A DNA stretch of 64,000 nt, from positions 116,161,225 through 116,225,224 of the forward strand of contig OW804098.1 in assembly GCA_942159475.1 (NCBI GenBank), given 5' to 3'. The DNA comes from Sthenelais limicola. Lineage: Eukaryota > Annelida > Polychaeta > Phyllodocida > Sigalionidae. The number at the start of each line of letters is the position of its first letter. Position 1 is the first letter of the stretch. A program made the position numbers and the translations under genes. Shown piece after piece: positions 45,901-56,800 of the stretch. The notes under the pieces are model-generated. The model searched no databases, was not told where the DNA came from, and saw only the letters and a list, made by a program, of their open reading frames with translations.

Positions 45901-46075
45901 TTCGCCCGGTTTACAAAGTAATATCTGAACCTCAATGTCATTTGTACATATATTGTACCCTGATAAGCTGTGTTGGTCAACTTGGAAACTTTTGTCAATA
46001 ATGCAGCATAATGGCAGATGGTTTCCTGCTTCTAGGGTTGTGAGTCGTGAGAACACAATAACTTTGATATTCACT
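42921..46075 (-). mobile_element. 5'-truncated EN-RT LINE (CR1/jockey group)
   Basis: Minus-strand LINE remnant. It ends at 42921-42930 in a T run (poly(A) on the minus strand) preceded by AATAAA-like text. It contains the C-terminal half of an endonuclease and a full RT, then about 460 bp of 3' UTR. The 5' boundary near 46075 is uncertain. A 280 bp piece of its RT (43536-43815) reappears in antisense at 49475-49754. Confidence 0.75.
43386..46074 (-). pseudogene. LINE ORF2: endonuclease C-part and reverse transcriptase
   Basis: Endonuclease text includes RHKIVVCNS, an in-frame TAG where the family Tyr of YRPP should be, then RPPAGN and CGDTNIDLI. The RT shows RPIAIVPLPSKLLEHF, the GF..NHST block, AKAFNCIDHV, GVPQGSIIGPLIFLIFIND and YADDTAITV. 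Two defects break it: the TAG near 45869, and a frame change in a T homopolymer near 44585 just after LNRFF. Between them, long clean frames remain (419 and 359 codons), so it died recently. Confidence 0.85.
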
Positions 46076-46980
46076 TTATGACTCTGTACCTCTCTGAACC
46101 AGGTATTGGGACAGCTGAGGTGTCAGAAATCCATGGGTGGATACAAAGGGTATATGAGGGTGTTGACTTGGGGGACTGGACCGCTTCAACCATGCAGTTG
46201 GTCCGTTTCTCTCTAGTTACAATGTCTGTGACATCACTTCCTGAGTCTCTGCGCAAGCGTAGCATAGACACACGCATGCGCAATGAAGGAATTTTAGGAA
46301 TTCCATGACGTAGGCCCCCTGTCTAATCCAAGCGGTATATACCCGGATTGGTGGGACAGATAGGGCAGTCTTTACCTGGCCGTAAGAGATTCACAAGGGA
46401 GTTGGAAAGTTTGGCTGGAAATCTATCTGTGTAAGTGACAGATAGATTTCGGGAAAGCCACTTCCACTGTTTCCAGACATTTCTCACTCACAAAACCTGG
46501 AAGAAGAAATTGTCTAACTAACCATATATTTATACGATCAAACTTCTACTTCATTTCTACTGGTATTCTACAACTACTTGTACCTTCATTGGACTCTATA
46601 TATATATATATTGAAGATCAGAATAATTAAAAGACTCTCTACATCTCTACAACTCAACTACTTCTTACTTCTTAATTAACCAGCTAACAAGGGTGCTCTG
46701 AAGTACAAATTAACACCTTTGTTACATTATTTCTGTATTCTATTTCTAGATATTGATTCTTGCATCTATGACTGGGCCAATTGAAAACCCCACATGTATA
46801 CTGTATACATAATATCTATAAGGTAATAAAAACAATGACAGATTTAATAGATTTTACATTCATTTCTCCTGTTATCTCGTTTATCTACTCTAAAGAAAAA
46901 TCTATAGGCTTTCCCACATTCTTATCATGCATACTCTATTTCTTAAATAAAAAATATCAGGAGAATATTATAATATTGTC
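46076..46980. other. Unassigned sequence 5' of the LINE
   Basis: A 70-codon minus-strand frame (46283-46071) abuts the LINE and could be its 5' leader. An inverted pair aaatctatctgt/acagatagattt occurs at about 46420-46450. No gene is recognised. Confidence 0.3.
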
Positions 46981-47012
46981 GGCGGGGGTCGCCTGTCGCT
47001 GGCTCACCTGAC

Positions 47013-47125
47013 CTCCTCCTCTGCCATACTCATCAGGGTAATTGGGACCACTGGGGTCATTAAGGTTGTTGAAGTAGTTAGCACGCTCCTGCCGGGCTCT
47101 CCCGTGATCAGGCAAAGATTGACCT
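47013..47125 (-). CDS. Possible exon of an unrecognised gene
   Basis: The minus strand reads an open, balanced peptide (DHGRARQERANYFNNLND, then PSGPNYPDEYGRGGQ) ending at a strong CAG|GTGAGC donor. An in-frame stop lies just upstream, so an acceptor near CCAAG would be needed; its pyrimidine tract is poor. I do not recognise the protein. Confidence 0.35.
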
Positions 47126-47274
47126 TGGAAGTGTCATGATCCATAATGCCATTATATAAGGTTACGTAATATCACCTAATGATACGTCATATATTACCAA
47201 ATATTATTATATAAGGTTACATTGAATCTATGAATATTATATTAATTATGTAAGGTGACTAGGGCAAGTCTAGG

Positions 47275-47425
47275 TCACATCAGGTAGATCTCGGAACACT
47301 CCATAGCGGGTTCAACCCAATTAACTCTACCTTCACGATATACCTGGAGAATAGTAGTTGTATCAGAAGCATCTAGGCCGTAGCCTTGTTCATAAATTAA
47401 GGTTGGGGAACAGGTTAGGCCAAAA
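47275..47425 (-). CDS. Possible exon, Cys-loop receptor-like
   Basis: The minus strand reads SPTLIYEQGYG, then TTILQVYREGRVNWVEPAME and CSEIYL. This pattern resembles the nicotinic receptor ligand-binding region (P-x-I-L-Y, then V-Y-x-x-G-x-V-x-W-x-P-P-A and a Cys). A GT donor follows CTGAT at 47278. The upstream side is cut by the foldback element at 47419. It is a single short exon without partners, so it could be a relic or coincidence. Confidence 0.3.
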
Positions 47426-47785
47426 AAAAAATAGGTGTGTTTCCGATTTATCTGGCTGAAAACTAGGTTGGGTGGTAACTTTTTTTTTTTTGTTAATTTT
47501 TTTTGTTTGGAAACCACCTCCCAGGAACTGAAAAAAATGTCTTTTTCATAACAATAGTTGTTTTGAACATGGGAAATGTGCCTTTTGACAGTTCCGAGTT
47601 AGGAAAACCCATTTTCCTGCTTTTATAAGCTTTTTTTGTCAAAAAATCCAAAAAAAGTAAGATATGATGGGGAAAAAATCAGGTATGGTAAAATTTTTTT
47701 TAGGTAGGGTAAGGTTTTTCTAGGTAGGGGGTGGGGGGGGGGGGGGTAAATCGGAAACACACCTATTTTTTTTTTTGGTCTTAGA
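47419..47785. mobile_element. Foldback/MITE with gtgtgtttccgattta arms
   Basis: ccaaaaaaaaaataggtgtg at 47420 and cacacctattttttttttgg ending at 47780 form inverted arms of about 30 bp. The interior holds T-rich and G-rich runs, including a G run of about 15 at 47737. Confidence 0.7.
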
Positions 47786-47883
47786 TCAGTCACCTCAATG
47801 GTCTTCCCACGCTACCTTGTGTTAGTGTGGTATTGTTACTTCTGTGACAATTGATGTAGGAGTAGGAGTAGGAGGAGGTTGCC

Positions 47884-50800
47884 ATGGGTAACTCCAGGAG
47901 TAAAGAGGGGGAGAGGATAAAACTGAAGGATGCCCCAGGCTGGGCTGGATATGAGGATGGATACACCTCACACAATGAGGAAAGGTGTCAATCAGACAAG
48001 TCTCCATATCAAGATGCAAACATACTACAGAAGATATCATTCATGTAAGTTATTTCTTTCCAATTAATGGTGCAAAGTACCTATTCATGGTACCCTTTAT
48101 TCTGGCTTATTTCTATACTTCTCCTCGGAACTAGCTTGCCTCTTAACTAGCGAGAGAAATAGGTGTCTTTCTGATTCAAACAAGCTGAATGATAGGTATG
48201 GGTGATGGGTGTTTAATCTTTCTTAATAGCAGATCTTTGGATTCTGCTGGGGTTCTGGATACTTATAAATTACTGTTTGGACAGGAAGTGGTCAAACCGG
48301 AAAACGGATGAAGTAAATTATTGTTCGGATTCAGGGGTTTATTTTGCGGATGTAGATTTATTTTGCGGATGTAGTTAAAATAAACCCCAGTCGGCGTTTC
48401 CGCTCAATCAGTCACTTACCTCATCAACTAGTTGTTTGTCGCCTAAATATCACTCCCAATAGCTCCAAAATCACCGATAATGTTCCAAATATCATTGTAG
48501 AAGGATATTCCGCTTGCTGAATGGTGGTGAACAACGAAATAGGGAATAATCGATTTGTCAATTCCTGCAAATCATCGTCATGTTCGCCACAAGCGGCCAT
48601 GACAGTTCCAGGTTCAGGGTTCAAGGTCGGGTCTTAACTAGAGTTTTTTGGTTGTTTTTCGTCGATTCCGCGTTCAGTTTGGAACGTGTATAAAGTCCTG
48701 GTCACATTAAAGTCATTCCTCCACTGTTTCCGATGGAAATATTAGCCATTTTTAAGTTTTTAGGGCATAGGGTTCGCCATAACGTGACGACGATAGACAT
48801 CGTGCAAGCGATGTTGTGACAATGGCGGCTGTCTCCCAGTGACACTCAGACGAAACCATCCAGGCTCTGTACAACTGCCTAAATATCACTCCCAATAGCT
48901 CCAAAATCACCGATAATGTTCCAAATATCCTTGTTCTTAGCATGATCCGCTTGCTGAATGGTGGTAAGCAACGAAATAGGGAATAATCCAAGTAATCACA
49001 ACCTAGGCCTCGACACGTGACGACAGTAGACATCGTGCAAGCTCCGGTTTGTTGCCGTGTGGGTGACTTTCGAATGAAATCCTCCGTGCGCTATATAGAC
49101 TACCGTACACAATGCAACGCCAAGTCAACGTGCACATGAGTGGCTATGCCGAAGGGTCTCCCCATCTTTTCCGGTCGCACGTATGGGTTCTGAAATCGCC
49201 ATTCATTGAATACTTGATTCCCGTTGACTAAATCTTCGCTATCGGGCTAAAACTATATTTAAATCATTTCTAGCGATTCAGATTTTTTATTTATTTCTTC
49301 TTTAAGTCCGTAGACACACGCAACACGGCATTGGAAAACCGGAAGTCGCTGATTCTTTGGATGGCAAGAGGGGGATCCTTATGAAAACAGGCCGGCTCGC
49401 TGAACATAAACATAAGTAAATACGCATCTCTGATTGGCTGTTGTAGCTGGAGGTTCATTCGGCCAGCCCCATTGTTGCACCATAGTAAAGTCTCACATAT
49501 TGTCACTTGCCGAGTATGGTATTATTATGTACAACTTAGCGAACATAAGAACTATCTCGAAACTGCAGAGCGTCTTAAATAGGGCAGTAAGAACAGTCTT
49601 CAGGAATAATAATGAAATGACTATACATGACATGCGAAGCGAACTCTGTATAGATACTTTGCAAAAAAGAGGTGATATAGAGGTACAGGGATTAATGTAT
49701 CTAATGAAAGAATTGCCAGAACAAACTCAAATTATGCCAAGGGAAACAAGACTAAGGCGTGACTGGCCTTACCTGGCTCATGAGCCCAGTATGTAGGTCA
49801 AGGTGGGGTTAACACGGGCCTGCTTGCACCCTTGGTGACGTTATTTCAACCGCTGAAACTTGTTGGTACGGTAAAAGAGTGTAAAAGTGACTCCCAAAGC
49901 TCCGCCTATTTTATTACATCATCCTACTCAAACTTCAATTTAATATAATAATTTCCATCCAATAATAGAGGCATGGTCGAGTTATTCACGGTCAAATACC
50001 ACTCTCTAGTCTCAGTCAAAGTACCACCTAATGTCACTCATAGTAGGCCTACCTGCGCGACTGGTAGAGGCTGCATATAGCCTATATATGAATGATGTGT
50101 GAATGCACCACCTAGTTTTAAAGCACTCAGGTCGTCAGAATCTAATTAAACCGCAATAAACAGCAATGTTTAGATTTGTATAGGTAGATATCAGATTAAT
50201 CTTGTAATTATATGCTATATGTATAAAGGGTCCTGTGACTATAATTCGGGACAACCAGAGTCAATAATCACTAATTTGTGCTGATATCTTGATCCAGCTA
50301 CAGTGTCTTGCACTTCATGATGGTCACAAGACATTTTCTCTCTTCAAAAATCAGCATTGACTTTAAATGCAAACAAGAACAATTCCTAAAATCCGTCCGT
50401 CGGCGTTCGCACATACATTAGAACACACACTAGAACACCATCAGGCTGAAGCAATCGATCTTGCAGAAGGACAGGTTTGGAAGTGGCATCATCACCACCG
50501 GAACGGTTCACCTTGATTTTTTTTTATAAAATAACAAAAACAATTATTAACGGTTTTGTAAAAAAAAAACAAAAAAAAACATTTGTCTGTTTTTTGTACA
50601 ATTTTTTTGTACATGCTTTTATGATGCACCAATGTATGCAGCTGAAATGGTTCTTGACGGAACCCCTAAGGAGAAAAAGGGGTTCTTTGTAGAACTGCTT
50701 TGAGTTAAAAAACCCTTCAAGTGCACAAAGAACCCTTAAATCGCTGAAGAACCCCTATGGTTCTACATGGAACCTCCGGTGGTCCCGAAGAACCCTTTTA

Positions 50801-53800
50801 GGTGCCGAAGAACCCTAGGGTTCTTGGTAGAACCATGGGGTTCTATCAAGAACCCAAAAGAACCCTTTTTTCTTAGAGTGTATTTCTACATTTTAAGTTT
50901 GATATTTTCGTTTTTGAAAAAAAAAGTTTCCAATATTTCTGGGGGCCAATAAACAGTAAAGTAACTAAATGTAGTCCATATGAGGACCCTTAAAACGAAA
51001 GGATATATTAATTGATTGTCCTGAGATTTGATACATCGATTGATAGGGCTATGAGTGATCAACCCTAAAAAAATTAGAACATTCCAATAATGTGATCTTG
51101 TGAAAAAAACACTTTGTAAAATATCAATTTTGCGATTTATGACTCATTTTCCTGAAACACATCACTGATAGGTTCAGAGCCAATTTTATTGTTATATTAT
51201 TCAAGATAAATTGAATCATTGTCAAGATAAATTGATAGGTGTGATGTTTGTTACCATGGTAATGAGAAGGACAATTGCCAGCAGTAGGGTAGACTTAAAG
51301 TGGTACACCAGACTCCAGGCCAGACTCCCGCGCTTCTTCTTCTGCTCCTCCCCCACATTCTGCCAATACCTGAATCATTCATATAACTTAGTTGAGATTA
51401 TTAGGGAATAAACAATATGAGAGTGAGGCAGCTTCATTGGTGACTCATGCCACTATTTATTAAAGGAGAAAGAAAAAAAACATTTTCTAGCTTTGATCTC
51501 CTGCATGTATACAATCTGCATGAATATAACCTTTCATATAAACTATATAACAAATGTAAATGGTCATAAAAAAGCAATTCTTGCCTTTCAAAAGATTCAG
51601 AATTGTACTGGGTGCCCATATAATTCTCAACAGGGTGAATGTCAGTGTCTACCAGTGGCCTCTGGAATGCTGTCCTCATTAGCTTGTATATCCATCTGCA
51701 ATAGAGAATGCACTTGCCCTAGTTAATAGGGTCTATCCACTGCTGCGTATAGGCCCTAAATATGGCTTGAGTATGGGAAGAGTATAGCCGTGCATATAGC
51801 TGGCGGCTCATACTCCCGACCCCATACTCACCAGTGGATATACCCTTGCGTATGACCGTGTGTTGCTCAAAAGCATGCACACATGTGCATGGGGGTGGCG
51901 GCCCGTACTCAGCTCATACGCTCCATACTCACCAATATCAAAACTTTTTGATATTTGAGCGTGTATACTCACGGCCGCAGCGAGCGTATGGTGACGTCAG
52001 TAGTGATTAGCCAATCAGAAGCCAGCTTATCTCCACACTCATACATGCAACCAAGAGTATAGCTGCGGCAGTGGATATGAAAAAATCGGGTGCGGCGATT
52101 CAGGAGAATAACCTCTTGGTGAAGATTACATACCCGAAGGCAAGCATATATATGCAAGGTTCGGCGGCCATACGCAGCAGTGGATAGACCCTATAAGGGT
52201 CATTGGGTGACCTCAGAGTGACTTGATATAATGGTAATTAAAGCAGAAACAAAACCTCCTAAGCAGAATACATTGTAAAAGTACATTCTTCTTGTTTAAA
52301 GCAAGTATTGTTACAAATGAAATATGCTTACAGTTCCGGAAAAGTCCTTTCTTAAAGTGTCACTTAGCTCCCGATTTTTGGAAAGTTTGCTTTAAATTCA
52401 AATATGTGCCAGATGATTATGTCAGTAATCAATACCCAGAAGGATTAATGCTAGGAAAAAGTGGATTTGGAGGATTTATATATATATTTATATAGGATTT
52501 TTATTCCAACATCTCAAGTACAAAACAGTTGCTAGAAATGGTCAATACACTCTGCACCATGGACTGTGCAGGTCTTCCGGGTGAACTCAACCGAATAAAC
52601 ACAAAATTAATAGAGTAAATAAAGTCATTGGTTTTGTCTCTCATAGTTCGTTTTGAAGTTTCCAGATTGCTCTTATGAGTTATATATATTGGAGTATGAT
52701 TCAGTGACTCTCATTTTCCTTTTGTGTATTGTCCTGTTAATTACTTGTTATATGCAATATCACTGTTCATTCATGTAAATTACTAGTCAATTTTTTCTCC
52801 CAGACTGAATAAAACCAGGACGGTTGAATAATTTTGGAAATATAAAATATAAATAAGGGGACTGACTCTCACTGAGACCTGTACTCTTTTCTTGAATGCC
52901 TAGGCCAACTGATTTATCAACTGGCCCTGAAATAAATCCACAAAGTTGCTGACCTAAATCCACACAGTTGCTGACCTAATTGTGTACTATAAAACTGTAT
53001 AAATAGTTTCTTGTGTCAGACCAAGTGCATGGGACTCGGGCAAATGTGACTAAGTGGTTCCTGACTCCTACTTGGTACCAAACCCTTCACTATTATATAG
53101 TCAGTTGGCAGCTACAAGCTGCTTCCTTCTGATTTTAATAGACCCAGCAACTCCACTCCACTCAAACTATATTTGCAAATATCAAATTATCTAAGGAATA
53201 CATAACTTTGATAATCCACCCATATGATCATACCTATGTAAGTCATGGAAATCCGAATTTGCAACAATTCCGCGTTCAGTTTGGAACGTGTATAAAGTCC
53301 TGGTCACATTAAAGTCATTCCTCCACTGTTTCCGATGGAAATATTAGCCATTTTTAAGTTTTTAGGGCATAGGGTTCGCCATAACGTGACGACGATAGAC
53401 ATCGTGCAAGCGATGTTGTGACAATGGCGGCTGTCTCCCAGTGACACTCAGACGAAACCATCCAGGCTCTGTACAACTGCCTAAATATCACTCCCAATAG
53501 CTCCAAAATCACCGATAATGTTCCAAATATCCTTGTTCTTAGCATGATCCGCTTGCTGAATGGTGGTAAGCAACGAAATAGGGAATAATCCAAGTAATCA
53601 CAACCTAGGCCTCGACACGTGACGACAGTAGACATCGTGCAAGCTCCGGTTTGTTGCCGTGTGGGTGACTTTCGAATGAAATCCTCCGTGCGCTATATAG
53701 ACTACCGTACACAATGCAACGCCAAGTCAACGTGCACATGAGTGGCTATGCCGAAGGGTCTCCCCATCTTTTCCGGTCGCACGTATGGGTTCTGAAATCG

Positions 53801-56800
53801 CCATTCATTGAATACTTGATTCCCGTTGACTAAATCTTCGCTATCGGGCTAAAACTATATTTAAATCATTTCTAGCGATTCAGATTTTTTATTTATTTCT
53901 TCTTTAAGTCCGTAGACACACGCAACACGGCATTGGAAAACCGGAAGTCGCTGATTCTTTGGATGGCAAGAGGGGGATCCTTATGAAAACAGGCCGGCTC
54001 GCTGAACATAAACATAAGTAAATACGCATCTCTGATTGGCTGTTGTAGCTGGAGGTTCATTCGGCCAGCCGTCGCGTTGTCATTTAGATTCCGACTAAGG
54101 CGGTGCAAACTTGCGGAGAGTAAACACATGGGTTCTGAAATCGCCATTCATTTATTACTTGATTTCCATAGAGGAAAACTTCGCTATCGGGCTAAAACAA
54201 CATTTAAAACATTTCTACCGATTCAAATCTTTTATTTATTTCTTTTTTAAGTCCCTAGACACACGGATACGGCATTCGTAAACCGGAAGTCTGATGCTTG
54301 GTTGCATGCAAAAACTGGAAGCTTCGTTTGTTTCTGGAACGGAGAGTGCGGCTGACGTAAACGACATTGTGAAGTTATAATTACGTGTACATATGTGATA
54401 TTGGTTAGAAATAGGTAAAATAATCTAAATATTAGAATGTGATGGGTTAAAATGTGTAAAACATCCTGATTTGGATGTTATTAAGGCTGCATTTGACTCG
54501 GTCCTTTCCATGTCAGACGTAAAAGAGTAACCCATGTGTTCGAGTGGAGGAGCTAAATTATTGGAATTCATCCTGCTGTAAGTACATCTACAACCTTTTT
54601 TGAAGCCTAATATTGGTTAATATGTGTTTAAACAGTAGTATTAAATCCAAAAATCGGCTATTAAAGTGATTAATTCTCTCGATTTTGTGTCTTCGGCTTT
54701 TGCTTGAAAATAAACCCCTCGGCCCTCCGGGCCTCGGGGTTTATTTTCAAGCAAATGCCTCAGACACAAAATCTCGAGAAATTAATCACATATTATTTTC
54801 ATTTAATTAAAGTGGCTAAGAGCACTATGTTGACTCGATGTCAGTTTTAAATGTAATTGCGGATTTCCATGACTTACATAGGTATGATCATATGGGTGGA
54901 TTATCAAAGTTATGTATTCCTTAGATAATTTGATATTTGCAAATATAGTTTGAGTGGAGTGGAGTTGCTGGGTCTATTAAAATCAGAAGGAAGCAGCTTG
55001 TAGCTGCCAACTGACTATATAATAGTGAAGGGTTTGGTACCAAGTAGGAGTCAGGAACCACTTAGTCACATTTGCCCGAGTCCCATGCACTTGGTCTGAC
55101 ACAAGAAACTATTTATACAGTTTTATAGTACACAATTAGGTCAGCAACTGTGTGGATTTAGGTCAGCAACTTTGTGGATTTATTTCAGGGCCAGTTGATA
55201 AATCAGTTGGCCTAGGCATTCAAGAAAAGAGTACAGGTCTCAGTGAGAGTCAGTCCCCTTATTTATATTTTATATTTCCAAAATTATTCAACCGTCCTGG
55301 TTTTATTCAGTCTGGGAGAAAAAATTGACTAGTAATTTACATGAATGAACAGTGATATTGCATATAACAAGTAATTAACAGGACAATACACAAAAGGAAA
55401 ATGAGAGTCACTGAATCATACTCCAATATATATAACTCATAAGAGCAATCTGGAAACTTCAAAACGAACTATGAGAGACAAAACCAATGACTTTATTTAC
55501 TCTATTAATTTTGTGTTTATTCGGTTGAGTTCACCCGGAAGACCTGCACAGTCCATGGTGCAGAGTGTATTGACCATTTCTAGCAACTGTTTTGTACTTG
55601 AGATGTTGGAATAAAAATCCTATATAAATATATATATAAATCCTCCAAATCCACTTTTTCCTAGCATTAATCCTTCTGGGTATTGATTACTGACATAATC
55701 ATCTGGCACATATTTGAATTTAAAGCAAACTTTCCAAAAATCGGGAGCTAAGTGACACTTTAAGAAAGGACTTTTCCGGAACTGTAAGCATATTTCATTT
55801 GTAACAATACTTGCTTTAAACAAGAAGAATGTACTTTTACAATGTATTCTGCTTAGGAGGTTTTGTTTCTGCTTTAATTACCATTATATCAAGTCACTCT
55901 GAGGTCACCCAATGACCCTTATAGGGTCTATCCACTGCTGCGTATGGCCGCCGAACCTTGCATATATATGCTTGCCTTCGGGTATGTAATCTTCACCAAG
56001 AGGTTATTCTCCTGAATAGCCGCACCCGATTTTTTCATATCCACTGCCGCAGCTATACTCTTGGTTGCATGTATGAGTGTGGAGATAAGCTGGCTTCTGA
56101 TTGGCTAATCACTACTGACGTCACCATACGCTCGCTGCGGCCGTGAGTATACACGCTCAAATATCAAAAAGTTTTGATATTGGTGAGTATGGAGCGTATG
56201 AGCTGAGTACGGGCCGCCACCCCCATGCACATGTGTGCATGCTTTTGAGCAACACACGGTCATACGCAAGGGTATATCCACTGGTGAGTATGGGGTCGGG
56301 AGTATGAGCCGCCAGCTATATGCACGGCTATACTCTTCCCATACTCAAGCCATATTTAGGGCCTATACGCAGCAGTGGATAGACCCTATTAACTAGGGCA
56401 AGTGCATTCTCTATTGCAGATGGATATACAAGCTAATGAGGACAGCATTCCAGAGGCCACTGGTAGACACTGACATTCACCCTGTTGAGAATTATATGGG
56501 CACCCAGTACAATTCTGAATCTTTTGAAAGGCAAGAATTGCTTTTTTATGACCATTTACATTTGTTATATAGTTTATATGAAAGGTTATATTCATGCAGA
56601 TTGTATACATGCAGGAGATCAAAGCTAGAAAATGTTTTTTTTCTTTCTCCTTTAATAAATAGTGGCATGAGTCACCAATGAAGCTGCCTCACTCTCATAT
56701 TGTTTATTCCCTAATAATCTCAACTAAGTTATATGAATGATTCAGGTATTGGCAGAATGTGGGGGAGGAGCAGAAGAAGAAGCGCGGGAGTCTGGCCTGG

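Larger units (their letters stand above)
49755..53255 (-). repeat. 3501 bp inverted repeat, left arm
   Basis: Reverse complement of 54860-58360 with coordinate sum 108115 throughout, so no net indels. I noticed one substitution (52097 against 56018). It contains antisense copies of ABCC4-like exons 2 and 3, a MITE and a ggttct array. Confidence 0.92.

Noticed and set aside
46071..46283. 70-codon minus frame before the LINE
   Set aside because: No motif; more likely LINE leader or unrelated sequence than a gene.
48752..49033. 93-codon minus frame in the 804 bp repeat (and its copy at 53354-53635)
   Set aside because: The related copy at 48430-48620 is a different frame because of an indel, so coding conservation is not shown.
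49475..49754. The 280 bp LINE copy as a normal retrotransposition
   Set aside because: It is internal RT sequence with no 3' tail, no target duplication and zero filler to the inverted arm.
51969..52157. 62-codon frame in the MITE, and its mirror at 55958-56146
   Set aside because: It lies wholly inside a MITE with palindromic interior; no protein character.
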